From the NCBI RefSeq assembly GCF_027257975.1, contig NZ_JANZKX010000003.1, positions 310,001 through 374,000 on the forward strand: a DNA stretch of 64,000 nucleotides, read 5' to 3'. Below, one piece after another: positions 26,701-35,100 of this stretch. Made by a program: the position numbers and the translations under genes. The DNA comes from Pelomonas sp. BJYL3 (GTDB taxonomy: Bacteria > Pseudomonadota > Gammaproteobacteria > Burkholderiales > Burkholderiaceae_C). The notes under the pieces were generated by a model. The model saw only the letters and a program-made list of their open reading frames with translations. It ran no database searches and was not told the DNA's origin. Positions within the stretch are counted from its first letter, which is position 1; each line of letters begins with the position of its first letter.

Positions 26701-29700
26701 GGCGGCGAACTGGTGCAGCAGGCGGCGGATGTCCTCGGCGGCGCGCACAAAGGTCTCGGCGTCCGTCTCGGTGTAGCGGCCAGCCAGGGCGGCGCGCTCC
26801 AGCGCATGTTCCAGGGCACGGGCCAGGTCCGAGAGTTCCTCGTAGCCGACCGTGGCCGCATTGCCGGCCAGCTTGTGGGCCAGGGCTTCGCAGGCGGCCG
26901 GCACGGTGTCGCTCAGCTGCAGCGACCACTCCGACAACTCGGTGCCCAGGCGGCGCGAGAGCTCGTCCGCCTCGTTCAGGAAGATGTTGAACAGGCTGAT
27001 GCTGATGCGCAGCGGACCAATGACCTTGACGCTTTCGTCGTCGCTCTGCGCGTCACCGGCCTCCTCGGCCGCAAGGTCCTCGGCGGCCAGGGACTGGCCC
27101 TGGTCGCTGACCAGGGTGAGCTGGGGCGTGGCCGGCAGCTCCTCGGGAATTTCCACAGGCAGCTCGACCGGCAGCTCGGGCGGCAACTCGACCGGCAGCT
27201 CAGGTGGCAGCTCAGGCGGCAACTCGACCGGCAGCTCGTCAGGCAGTTCGACGGGCACCTCAAGCGGCGAGGCCTCCGGCACTTCCGGAGCGGCCAGCGC
27301 CACCGCCTCGCCCGCATCGAGCAGAGCGGGCATTTCCAGCACTTCGATGTCGGGCGTGGGCAGGGCGGCGTCCTCGGCCGCCTGCAGAGGCTCGGCAGCC
27401 AGCTCGGTGGCTTCGGCCAGGGGCAGCTCGAAGGCCGGCAGGGCTTCGTCGCTGAAGGCCTGAGGCTCGACCACCGGCAGGGCCAGCGTGGGCGTTTCGT
27501 CGGGGCTGAGGGTCTGCAGCTCGGGCTCGGGCTCGGGCAGGGCCACTTCGCCCAGGTCTTCCATCAGCGCCAGGTCCAGCGAGGGCTCGACCGCAGCGGC
27601 CGGCTCCAGGGTGTCCAGCGGCACTTCCAGATCCAGGTGCAGCAGGGGCTCGTCCAGGCCAGTGGCCGAAGGCAGGTCCTCGGTACCCAGGCGCAGGGTG
27701 CTGTCGACCTCGTCTTCGGGCGCGGCTTCCGTGCTGAACTCGGCGGAAGGCAGATCCAGGTTCAGGGCCAGAGGCTCCAGGGCCTCGGGGGGCGTGGGCA
27801 GGGCCGCCTCGAGCGGCATGGGCTCGGTGGCCAGGGGCTCGGGTTCGGCGGGACCGGAGGTGTCCGGCAGGGCCGCATCCAGCGACAGCTCGGGCACGGC
27901 ACCGGGCAGGGCCTCCTCGCTGAGCACCGGCATCTCGATGACCTCGCCCAGCTCGGGCAGCGCATCCAGCGACAGGGCCTCGCCCAGCTCGGGCAGCTCC
28001 ATCGGCACTTCCATCGCCTCGGGCAGCTCCAGCGGCTCGGCCGCGGGCAGGTCCAGGGACAGCGCGGGCGCGGCTTCCAGCGGCGCGGCCATCTCCAGCG
28101 GGGCTTCGGCAGCCGGCTCGACGGCATCCAGCGACAGCTCCGGCAGCAGCTCGGGCTCCGGCACCAGCTCGGGGTTGACCTCGGTCACCTCGAAGGCCGG
28201 CGGCAGCTCGGCGGGCACCACCAGCTCGGGCTCGGGAGCCTCGGCACTGGCGCTGCTGATCGGCAGGAACTCGCCGCGCAGGCGCAGGGAATCGGCACTC
28301 AGGCGCAGCGGCGCAGCGCTGTGGCGGCCGAAGCGCTGGTCGGCGATGTCGGACACCCAGGCGTCGAAGTAGTCCAGGGCCTGGTGGGTGAACTCCAGCA
28401 GCGCACGGTCGGCACCGGCCTGCTCGGACAGGCGGGCGTTGTAGAGCTGCTCGCAGGCCCAGCCGGCTTCGCCGAACTCGTTCAGCCCGACCATGCGCGA
28501 GCTGCCCTTGAGCGTATGGAAGGCACGGCGCACCGTGGTCATGTGCTCGAGGTTCTGGCTCTGCTCGCCCAGGGCCTGCAGGGCCTCGCGGGCGGTCTGG
28601 CAGACTTCCTCGGCCTCGGCCAGGAAGATCTCCAGCATTTCCTGGTCCAGGGCGGCCGGGTCTTCGGGAATGGGGGCGCTCACCGGCGGCAGCTCGGGCA
28701 CGACAGGCGTGCGGGCAGCCACCAGCTCGTTGAGGGACTGCGCCGCCTGGGCACGGGCCTCCCCGGCCTCGACCGGCGCCTCGGCACCACCGGAGGCCTC
28801 GGGGCGGGCGGCGTCCAGCATCTGCTTGGCGGACTGCGCGGCTTCGGCCACGGAGACCTCGTCGGCGGCGCGGGCCTGCAGGGCGATGCGTTCCAGGCTG
28901 CGGGCCAGGTCCTCGGCCGGGATCTCACCAGCCGCGACGGCCGCGGCGGCAGCCTGGACCTGGCTCAGCAGGTCGGCGGAATTCGGCACCGAGACCGGCG
29001 CCGCCTTCTGGCGACGGACCTCGGAGTTCAGGCTGCCCGTGGCCTCGTCGAAATGGAACATGCGCTTGGCCAGCTGCGGCTGGACGCTGAGCATGTCGAT
29101 GAGGAAGCCCAGGGCACCCAGATTGTTGGCCAGGCGATCGAAGATTTCCTGCGGGCCCGGCAGGGTGGGATCGACCTCGGTGTTGGCGAGGGAGTCGATC
29201 TCGTCACGCATGCGCACGCAGGCCAGCGCGGCCTGGTCCATGCCCAGCACGCTCAGCACGCCACGCATGCTCTGCAGCTGGTTGGGCACGGGGATCAGCA
29301 CCTCGCGCTTGGCGGGGTCGCGGAAGTATTCGTCGATCTGGCGCTCGATCTCGGTCAGGCTGGCGCGCAGCTCATGGACCACGCTGCCCAGGGTCTGCCG
29401 ATCGGAGACCCGGCGGTAGAGGTCCTCCATCCAGGCCTCGAGCTCTTCGGGCGCCTCGCCACGGGCCACCGCGGAAATGCGGCGGGCCAGCACGCGCACG
29501 CGCTCGGCCTGCTCGGGCTGATCGAAGGCGGCGTCTTCCAGCGCGGCTTCGATGTAGAGGATGGCGGTGGCCACTTCCATGGCCAGATGGGGTGCCGGCG
29601 GCTGGTTCGAGCGCAGGGTGGCCACGACGGCACGCTGCAGCACCTCGCCCAGCACGGCGCCTTCGGGGAAGAGCTGGGCCAGGGATTCGGACAGTGCCGT

Positions 29701-30765
29701 GAACTGCTCGCTGAGGCTGCCCAGGCGGTGCGATTCGCCCTCGGCGGCCGCGGACCAGCCCTCCTTGGCGGCATGCACGCGGCGCTTGGCCTGCGCCACC
29801 CAGTTCGGGTCGATGCGGCCGAGGCTCTGGTCCTCGTAGTCGCCCGAGGCTGCGGACTCCAGGTGATAGGCCGCACGCACCGCGTGCAGGCGCGGCGCCT
29901 GGCTGGACTGTGCGGGGTTGCGCGCCTGTGCGCAGAAGAAGAGCAGGTCCTGACCCAGACGGTCGGACACGCTCACCTCGCCGCCGCTGCCGGCGCGCAG
30001 CTGGGACAGCAGGCGCGAGCCCAGGCGCTTGGCGTAGTTGTCGGTCTGCAGCAGGCCCTGAGCCTGGGCCTCGAACTGGGCCGAGGCCAGGCGCCACAAG
30101 GTGCGGGACTGGAGGTCGGGGGCGGAAGCGCCCAGGCCGGCGCAGAGCTCGCTGAGCAGGCGCGCATGGCTGGGCGCCGGCGCGCGCATCTGCTTGAGCA
30201 GGGCGGATTCGAAGACGTTGCGGACGGCATCCGGGCGCAGTCCGGAGACCGGCGGGAAGGTCGAGACCTCGCGCCAGGTCCATTCGTGGTGCCACAGGTC
30301 GGCCGGGTGCACACGCTCGGCCTGCGCCAGCTCGGAAAGCTCGCGGTAGGCCGGGAACAGCGCCAGGGTGGACACGGCATTGCCGGCCAGCATGCGGGTG
30401 ATCAGCGAGAGCAGCGCAAAGTGCGCGCGCTCGAAGGCCTCCACGGCATGGCTGTCCAGGTTCTGGGGGCTGGTGGCCAGATGACGCAGCGCACGCTCGC
30501 TGGCACCCAGCAGCTTGGCACCGGCCGGCAGACCGACCACGGACACCACACCCACCAGCTGATGCAGCTGGGCGGCCGTGGCCTCGATCAGCTGGTGCGG
30601 GCCCTGGGGCTCGCCACCCAGCATCAGGGTGCTGCGGCTTTCGTTGTCACGCAGCACACGACGCAGGGTCTTGTGCACGGACTCCAGGGAGCGGCGCAAT
30701 TCCTCCTGCACCCAGGCCAGGGGGCTGAGGTCCGCGGGGAACTCCGAATCGCGCGGGAAATCCAT
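23782..30765 (-). CDS. chpA: ChpA/PilL hybrid chemotaxis kinase of type IV pili
   Basis: The 2327-residue protein is a giant CheA hybrid. Histidine-phosphotransfer-type domains are visible with H68 (HQLVGVVSVVG, degenerate), H750 (FHTLKGSSRMVG), H1297 (AHKLAGNAATVG) and H1492 (LHTFKGGARLAG). Between H750 and H1297 lies a linker of about 390 residues rich in Glu, Pro and Leu, with ELP repeats. Then follow a dimerisation helix, a HATPase domain (N box HLLRNSVIHGIE, N1908; DDGAGL; GRGVGMDVV), a CheW domain and a C-terminal receiver with phosphoacceptor D2253 (LSDIEMPRMDG) and lysine in YLGKPY. In Pseudomonas ChpA controls twitching motility and cAMP through PilG/PilH. Gene order after pilJ supports the name. 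Confidence 0.95.
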   Translation of the reverse strand: MDFPRDSEFPADLSPLAWVQEELRRSLESVHKTLRRVLRDNESRSTLMLGGEPQGPHQLIEATAAQLHQLVGVVSVVGLPAGAKLLGASERALRHLATSPQNLDSHAVEAFERAHFALLSLITRMLAGNAVSTLALFPAYRELSELAQAERVHPADLWHHEWTWREVSTFPPVSGLRPDAVRNVFESALLKQMRAPAPSHARLLSELCAGLGASAPDLQSRTLWRLASAQFEAQAQGLLQTDNYAKRLGSRLLSQLRAGSGGEVSVSDRLGQDLLFFCAQARNPAQSSQAPRLHAVRAAYHLESAASGDYEDQSLGRIDPNWVAQAKRRVHAAKEGWSAAAEGESHRLGSLSEQFTALSESLAQLFPEGAVLGEVLQRAVVATLRSNQPPAPHLAMEVATAILYIEAALEDAAFDQPEQAERVRVLARRISAVARGEAPEELEAWMEDLYRRVSDRQTLGSVVHELRASLTEIERQIDEYFRDPAKREVLIPVPNQLQSMRGVLSVLGMDQAALACVRMRDEIDSLANTEVDPTLPGPQEIFDRLANNLGALGFLIDMLSVQPQLAKRMFHFDEATGSLNSEVRRQKAAPVSVPNSADLLSQVQAAAAAVAAGEIPAEDLARSLERIALQARAADEVSVAEAAQSAKQMLDAARPEASGGAEAPVEAGEARAQAAQSLNELVAARTPVVPELPPVSAPIPEDPAALDQEMLEIFLAEAEEVCQTAREALQALGEQSQNLEHMTTVRRAFHTLKGSSRMVGLNEFGEAGWACEQLYNARLSEQAGADRALLEFTHQALDYFDAWVSDIADQRFGRHSAAPLRLSADSLRLRGEFLPISSASAEAPEPELVVPAELPPAFEVTEVNPELVPEPELLPELSLDAVEPAAEAPLEMAAPLEAAPALSLDLPAAEPLELPEAMEVPMELPELGEALSLDALPELGEVIEMPVLSEEALPGAVPELSLDAALPDTSGPAEPEPLATEPMPLEAALPTPPEALEPLALNLDLPSAEFSTEAAPEDEVDSTLRLGTEDLPSATGLDEPLLHLDLEVPLDTLEPAAAVEPSLDLALMEDLGEVALPEPEPELQTLSPDETPTLALPVVEPQAFSDEALPAFELPLAEATELAAEPLQAAEDAALPTPDIEVLEMPALLDAGEAVALAAPEVPEASPLEVPVELPDELPVELPPELPPELPVELPPELPVELPVEIPEELPATPQLTLVSDQGQSLAAEDLAAEEAGDAQSDDESVKVIGPLRISISLFNIFLNEADELSRRLGTELSEWSLQLSDTVPAACEALAHKLAGNAATVGYEELSDLARALEHALERAALAGRYTETDAETFVRAAEDIRRLLHQFAAGFLKPVEPGLIEALQAYEPLDRRDPLADATDSDYDQLAAMVSTEELQADAAELSAEALPALDELPAELPAAPAPAPAAAPAAEEFPVGEVDHIDDELFPIFEEEADDLLRSLHAAMREWQAAPGDPSRAAACMRHLHTFKGGARLAGAMQLGELAHQLESSIERVLADAGLDAGSVMALQDDADGLEAAFERLRERLKGGGAAPMPAPAPVMAAAPAVPAAPVPPVPVPEVQSPSESVEVVEAVEVPLAETVLGSPAPAESPDQAPADALAVDALAPELAEPALPSEPVPAADTLLPEAAAEALPAVEPLSEELLSAFGELPPVVAAPAPAPVVSKPIEWAQFAAGKELESDSAMLSQAQSVVRVRGPVLERMATQAGEVSIRRARLEGELGAMKTALVDLEDNLERLRAQLRELEVQAEAQMGSSREVAKQLGRDFDPLEFDRYTRFQELTRMMAESVNDVATVQRSLLRNVQLGEDELAGQSRLTRELQDDLLRTRMVEFESLAERMHRVVRQASREVGKQVQLEISGGHVELDRSVLERLIGAFEHLLRNSVIHGIESPEKREAAGKPAVGHIHVMLAQEGNEVVLRFTDDGAGLNLPRIRERGVSQGLIKPDAQLTDEQLMGLIFAPGFSTAHEVTELAGRGVGMDVVRSEVNTLGGYVETQSREGMGTSFALRVPLTTALTQVVQLRCGELIVAVPANLIDSVLRLPPPQVEKGYEDGELRLGEMTVPMYWLGGLLQAGERGHIHGRTASVVLVRSAHQRVALHVDEVIGNQEVVVKNLGPQLIHVPGLAGISLLASGDVALIYNPVALANVYGEHAQALVRADAAALAAQASVVVEEKLPPLVLVVDDSLTVRRVTQRLLEREGYRVKLAKDGLDAMEQLAADELPGVVLSDIEMPRMDGFDLVRNLRADPRLKALPVIMITSRIAQKHRDYAHELGVDDYLGKPYDEDLLLSLIARYTAEENAAA
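27141..27260 (-). repeat. in-frame ELP repeat in chpA linker
   Basis: About 40 codons (residues 1169-1209) consist of repeated three- and four-residue units such as ELPVELPPELP. It forms the most regular part of the long acidic proline-rich linker. Such DNA is prone to length change by slippage. Confidence 0.85.
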
Positions 30766-30815
30766 GCCGGGTCTTGCCTTCTAGATCTGTTGTTTTGCTG
30801 AGGGCTGCAGGGCGA

Positions 30816-33155
30816 TCACTCGACCTTGAATCGCGACACCGACTGCTTCAGGGCCTCGGCGGAACGCGACAGCTCGTGCACCATCTGGGCGGTGGAGCGC
30901 GTGCCCTCACCCGTCTGCTCGGTCACGGCAAAGATGTGCTGGATGTTGGAAGCCACGTCGTTGGCAGAGCGGGCTTCGTTCACGGCGGATTCGGAAATGC
31001 GGCCGATCAGTTCGTCCAGGCGGCGGGACACCTCGTTGATCTCCTCCAGCGCGTGGCCGGCGGCATCGGACAGCTTGGTACCCTGCACCACCCCCAGCGT
31101 GGAGCGCTCCATGGCGGCCACGGCATCCTGGGTGTCGGTCTGAATGGTCTTCACCAGGGCGGCAATCCGGCGGGTTGCATCGCCGGAGCGTTCTGCCAGG
31201 CGCTGCACTTCTTCCGCCACCACCGAGAAGCCACGGCCCGCTTCACCGGCCGACGCGGCCTGGATGGCGGCGTTCAGTGCCAGCACGTTGGTCTGCTCGG
31301 TAATGTCCGAGATCAGTTCGGTAATTTCGCCAATCTCCTGCGAGGACTCGCCCAGTCGCTTGATGCGCTTGGAGGTTTCCTGGATGTGCTCGCGGATCTG
31401 GTTCATACCGCCGATGTTGTTCTCCATGGCCTGCTTGCCCTGCTCGGCCGCTTCACGCGACTGGCGGGCCACCTCGGCGGTGGTCTGGGCCTGGGCGGAC
31501 ACCTGGTTGATGCGCTCGGCCATCTGCAGCACGGCCTCGCCGGTGGCGCGGATCTCGTGCAGCTGTTCGGTCGAGGCGGCCAGCAGCTCGGTGGAGGTCT
31601 GGTCGACCTGGCCGGTGGTTTCCGTCACCCGCGCGGCCGTGGACTGCACCTGGGTCACCAGGTTGCGCAGCTCTTCCACGGTGTAGTTCACCGAGTCGGC
31701 GATGGCGCCCGTGATGTCTTCCGTCACCGTGGCCTGTTGGGTCAAGTCACCTTCAGCGACCGACTGCAGTTCGTTCATCAGTCGCAGAATGGCGGCCTGG
31801 TTGGCGTCATTGACGCGCTTGGCCTCCTGCTCCTGCTGCTCGGCCAGCTTGCGCTGCTCTTCGGCCATCTCGGTACGGTGGGCCTGTTCAGCCACGTACA
31901 GGCGCAGGAAGCCCACGGCGCCGGCCACCAGAGCCACCAGGGAGCCGACCATCAGCAGCAGCAGCAGCGGGTTCGTGCCGCCCGAGGCTTCCAGCTGCTG
32001 ACCGGCTTGGTCGAGGCCCTTTCGCAGCGGTTCGCTGTCAGCCAGGATGGCGGCCTGGGCCTCACGGGCCGAGGCCAGGCCCGGCATGTTGCTCAGAATG
32101 GCGGAGGCCTGTCCACGGGTCTCCTCGAACTGCTTGAGCAGCGCGGCGAGGCGCTCGCGCATCTGCGCGTTGCCCACGGCCTTGAGGCCCAGCTCCGAGT
32201 TGCCCTTGAGCAGGGCCTCGTTGATCTCGCGGAAGGTATTCAGGTCCTTGCCCAGCAGGAACACGGCCTCGGCGTTCACGCCTTCCTGCGTCAGGAATTC
32301 ATTGGCGCTCTTGCCGATGCGCTGGGTCAGCATGACCATCTGGCCCACGGCGGCGATTTCCACCGCCGAGCTGTTCTGCTGCAGGGCCAGGGAGGACACA
32401 GCCTCGGCGCTTTCCAGCAGGTCGGAGGACTGGCGGTTAATCGTGCGCAGTGCGGCGCCGACCTGCGTCAGGATCTTTTCCTGGCCCAGCACCAGCTTGG
32501 CGTTCTTCTCGGCCGCGGCGATCTTGGGGGCCAGGTTCTCCAGGGTCTGCAGGGCATCGCCCGAGGCCTTGGCCAGTTCACCCTCGCCGGTGCGCAGATT
32601 GTTGGCAATGCCGCTCAGCACCGAGGAGCTCTCGCGCAGTTCGGCGAAGGCCTGGGTGTTGCCCATGGTGGCGGTCGACACGGCCTTCGCGAGACGCTGC
32701 GACTGCATCATGGCCTGACCGGAGGCCCGCACCTGGGCGGCGGTCCGGCTGCTGTTCCAGATGTTGAGGCCCACGGTGGCCGCGGTGCCGACCAGGCCCA
32801 CCGCCACCAGGGCGGTCAGGGTGCGCTGGCGCCTGACGCGGTCCGCAGCGGCGGCGGCGGCCACGGCCGTCAGTGCGGCGGCGGGGTCGGCAGCCTGCGT
32901 GTTGCCGAAGGTGGTGGTCTGGCCGAAGGTGGTGCTGCTCGCGCCCTCGGCGTACTCATGGGCCGGCGCGGCCTGCTCGGCCGTCGGCATGGCCTCGGAA
33001 ATGATGGACACATCGGCCGGATGCGCATCGACCTGGACGGTCTCGGCACCCTCCTGAGAGGAAGGCTGTGCCTCGTGGTTGGCGTCGTGGAGCCCTTCGG
33101 GTGCGTGCTCACCCTCTTGCTTGCCCATGCTCTTGATCTTGTCCAGGAAGCTCAT
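30816..33155 (-). CDS. pilJ: PilJ chemoreceptor of the pilus chemosensory system
   Basis: The 779-residue protein has the PilJ layout: a membrane helix near residues 112-133, a periplasmic region of about 260 residues (MMQSQRLAKAVSTATMGN and the related MVMLTQRIGKSANEF mark the two PilJ modules), a second membrane helix near 395-420, a HAMP-like stretch and the signalling tip TEQTNVLALNAAIQAASAGE near 617-636. It senses pilus-surface contact in Pseudomonas. Unusually, about 110 acidic, Ala/Glu/His-rich residues precede the first helix; they would be cytoplasmic and disordered. Gene lies between pilI and chpA. Confidence 0.95.
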   Translation of the reverse strand: MSFLDKIKSMGKQEGEHAPEGLHDANHEAQPSSQEGAETVQVDAHPADVSIISEAMPTAEQAAPAHEYAEGASSTTFGQTTTFGNTQAADPAAALTAVAAAAAADRVRRQRTLTALVAVGLVGTAATVGLNIWNSSRTAAQVRASGQAMMQSQRLAKAVSTATMGNTQAFAELRESSSVLSGIANNLRTGEGELAKASGDALQTLENLAPKIAAAEKNAKLVLGQEKILTQVGAALRTINRQSSDLLESAEAVSSLALQQNSSAVEIAAVGQMVMLTQRIGKSANEFLTQEGVNAEAVFLLGKDLNTFREINEALLKGNSELGLKAVGNAQMRERLAALLKQFEETRGQASAILSNMPGLASAREAQAAILADSEPLRKGLDQAGQQLEASGGTNPLLLLLMVGSLVALVAGAVGFLRLYVAEQAHRTEMAEEQRKLAEQQEQEAKRVNDANQAAILRLMNELQSVAEGDLTQQATVTEDITGAIADSVNYTVEELRNLVTQVQSTAARVTETTGQVDQTSTELLAASTEQLHEIRATGEAVLQMAERINQVSAQAQTTAEVARQSREAAEQGKQAMENNIGGMNQIREHIQETSKRIKRLGESSQEIGEITELISDITEQTNVLALNAAIQAASAGEAGRGFSVVAEEVQRLAERSGDATRRIAALVKTIQTDTQDAVAAMERSTLGVVQGTKLSDAAGHALEEINEVSRRLDELIGRISESAVNEARSANDVASNIQHIFAVTEQTGEGTRSTAQMVHELSRSAEALKQSVSRFKVE

Positions 33156-33226
33156 CTGACCCTCTGACGTCTGTTGGATAGCGTGAAAGACGCGCGGCCG
33201 TCTCGCGTTCGGCCGGCGCTGCAGGT

Positions 33227-33757
33227 TTAGGCGACGATGCGCAGGAATTGTTCGTGCTTGGCCAAGGCTTCGAGATCGAGCACCTGCCAGCTGCGGCCTT
33301 GCTCATCCTTCAGGCGCGCACCGGCGAAGCGGGGCCGCGCGCCCGTCTCGACCGCATCGGGATCGGGACTCAGCTGCTCATCCGAACGCAGGCCCAGCAG
33401 GCGGTCCACCAGCAGGGCACAGTTGATGTTCAGATCGGAATTGATCGCCACGAAGCGGGACTGGCTGGCGTCCAGGCGGGTCCCGGGCTCGCGGGCCCCG
33501 AGGAAGGCGGCCAGGTCCACCACGGTGTGCAAGCCGCCGCGCAGATTGGCCACGCCCAGCATCCAGGGCTGGGCATAGGGCACGGTCTTGAGCGGCACGG
33601 GCGAGAAGATCTCGGCCGCCTGCTTCAGCGAGAACAGCATGGCATGCCCGGCCACCTCGACGGCGAGCCAGCTGGCGCTGCGGGTCTGTTCCCGCGCCGC
33701 CTGCATCCGCTGCGCCAGGCGCTGCTGCAGTTCACGCAGGGCTTGCTTGTTGGCCAT
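33227..33757 (-). CDS. pilI: PilI CheW-like coupling protein
   Basis: The 176-residue protein is a single CheW domain: AWLAVEVAGHAMLFSLKQA-type first strands, then the MLGVANLRGGLHTVVDLAAF core and a long C-terminal segment ending in LAKHEQFLRIVA. It couples the PilJ receptor to the ChpA kinase. It sits six bases after pilH and 71 bases before pilJ. The first residues form a basic coiled helix (ALRELQQRLAQRMQAAREQT) not found in all CheW proteins but common in PilI. Confidence 0.94.
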   Translation of the reverse strand: MANKQALRELQQRLAQRMQAAREQTRSASWLAVEVAGHAMLFSLKQAAEIFSPVPLKTVPYAQPWMLGVANLRGGLHTVVDLAAFLGAREPGTRLDASQSRFVAINSDLNINCALLVDRLLGLRSDEQLSPDPDAVETGARPRFAGARLKDEQGRSWQVLDLEALAKHEQFLRIVA

Positions 33758-33763
33758 GGTGTA

Positions 33764-34141
33764 TCAGCCCTTGGCGCCTTCCAGCGCCTTGATCTTGGCG
33801 ATCAGCTCATCGGACTTGACGGGCTTGACCACATAGTCGGATGCGCCCTGGCGCATGCCCCAGACCTTGTCGGTTTCCTGGTTCTTGCTGGTGCACATGA
33901 TCACCGGCACGTGGGCGAAGCGGGGGTCGCGGGTGATGGCGCGGGTCAGCTGGAAGCCGTTCTGGCCGGGCATGACGACGTCCATCAGGATGAGGTCCGG
34001 CACTTCCTCGCCCAGGCGCTTCATCGCTTCCTCGCCGTTCTCGGCGGTGCGCACGGCGTAGCCGCGCTTGGTCAGCAGCTCGCTCAGGTGGTGGAGTTCG
34101 GTCTTGGAATCGTCGACCAGCAGAATTTTTTGGATAGTCAT
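33764..34141 (-). CDS. pilH: PilH single-domain response regulator
   Basis: The 125-residue protein is a lone receiver domain with acidic pocket LLVDDSKTELHHL, phosphoacceptor in LILMDVVMPGQNGF and the conserved lysine in YVVKPVKSDEL. In Pseudomonas PilH acts downstream of ChpA, opposing PilG and associated with pilus retraction. It follows pilG by 59 bases and precedes pilI by six, matching the standard pilGHIJ order. Confidence 0.95.
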   Translation of the reverse strand: MTIQKILLVDDSKTELHHLSELLTKRGYAVRTAENGEEAMKRLGEEVPDLILMDVVMPGQNGFQLTRAITRDPRFAHVPVIMCTSKNQETDKVWGMRQGASDYVVKPVKSDELIAKIKALEGAKG

Positions 34142-34200
34142 GGAAGCTCCTTGCTGGATCAGGGGGGTGTCGCAGCAGCGTGTGGGGTCGGCCCGCCAGC

Positions 34201-34575
34201 TCAGGGCTGCGAACGATGCTGTTGCACCGCCTGCAGCAGTTGGTCCTTGGTGAAGGGTTTGGTCAGGTAGTCCTGCGAGCCCACCATGCGACCGCGCGCC
34301 TTGTCGAACAGGCCGTCCTTGGAGGACAGCATGATCACCGGCACATGGGCGAACTGCGGATTGCGCTTGATGATGGCGCAGGTCTGATAGCCGTCAAGCC
34401 GCGGCATCAAGATATCGCAGAACACCAGGTCGGGCTGATAGTCGCTGAGCTTGGACAGGGCGTCGAAGCCGTCCTCTGCCAGCACGACCTCGTGACCGCC
34501 CTGCTTGAGAAAGATCTCGGCACTGCGACGGATGGTGTTGCTGTCATCAATGACGAGCACCTTGGTCGCGGCCAT
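34201..34575 (-). CDS. pilG: PilG single-domain response regulator
   Basis: The 124-residue receiver has VLVIDDSNTIRRSAEIFL, the phosphoacceptor in LVFCDILMPRLDGYQT and lysine in YLTKPFTKDQLL. In Pseudomonas PilG promotes pilus extension and adenylate cyclase activity when phosphorylated by ChpA. The start is set at ATG 34575 because AAGAAGG precedes it and the receiver begins immediately; the frame is open into the rubredoxin gene but has no family match there. First of the four pil genes, 97 bases after rubredoxin. Confidence 0.95.
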   Translation of the reverse strand: MAATKVLVIDDSNTIRRSAEIFLKQGGHEVVLAEDGFDALSKLSDYQPDLVFCDILMPRLDGYQTCAIIKRNPQFAHVPVIMLSSKDGLFDKARGRMVGSQDYLTKPFTKDQLLQAVQQHRSQP

Positions 34576-34672
34576 CTTGCCTTCTTGCGCTTTCCCGTCC
34601 AACCCAGCTACTCCTTCAGCGGTGGGGAACACGCTTGCAGCGTGCCTTGGTCTTGTGTGTCTTGTCAGCCCG

Positions 34673-34846
34673 TCAGATGCGGACCATTTCGAAATCTTCC
34701 TTGCGAGCACCGCACTCGGGACAGGTCCAGTTCATGTCCACGTCGGCCCAGGCAGTGCCAGGGGCAATGCCATGCTCGGGGTCACCAGCGGCTTCGTCGT
34801 ACATCCAGCCGCAGATCAGGCACATCCAGGTACTTGCTTCGCTCAC
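34673..34846 (-). CDS. rubredoxin
   Basis: A 57-codon gene starting with GTG at 34846 encodes a rubredoxin: WMCLICGWMYDEAAGD near the N-terminus and WTCPECGARKEDFEM near the C-terminus supply the two CxxC pairs for a single Fe(Cys)4 centre. It is a small cytoplasmic electron carrier, used for example with alkane hydroxylases or oxidative-stress reductases; the partner here is unknown. No upstream in-frame start exists. A rubredoxin gene just ahead of pilG is a usual arrangement in betaproteobacteria. A 7-bp inverted repeat lies 19-42 bases upstream. Confidence 0.93.
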   Translation of the reverse strand: MSEASTWMCLICGWMYDEAAGDPEHGIAPGTAWADVDMNWTCPECGARKEDFEMVRI

Positions 34847-34864
34847 GATACAGTTCTTTGCTCA

Positions 34865-34888
34865 CTACAATGCGACGAAAGATTGTAG
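34865..34888. promoter_or_regulatory. inverted repeat between divergent rubredoxin and ThiD-like genes
   Basis: CTACAAT, ten bases, ATTGTAG form perfect 7-bp arms. Each arm carries TACAAT, a -10-like hexamer, one on each strand. It may be an operator or a pair of facing promoter boxes for the divergent genes. Confidence 0.5.
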
Positions 34889-35100
34889 CCACGCCCCTCA
34901 GACGTTCTCGCGGAGCATATAGGCACAGATGCAACAGGAAACTCGGGGCTTATCCCCACTTAGATGGGCGAGCCCAGAGAATTCCGAGCACTATTACCCA
35001 CACTGCTGCCCATGCCGCCCGCCGGACCGTGCCGGAGTACGGTCCAGATCGCGGTCCACAGCACGGTTCACCACAGGCTCAGCCTGGCCCACGCTCCACC

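Noticed and set aside
27141-27260. Tandem short repeat resembling a CRISPR or satellite array.
   Set aside because: The units are 9-12 bases, in frame and part of chpA; there are no spacers.
23881-30801. Open frame of about 2300 codons on the plus strand opposite chpA.
   Set aside because: It mirrors chpA exactly, is rich in His, Gln and Gly from reversed G/C-biased codons and resembles no protein family. It is a codon-bias shadow.
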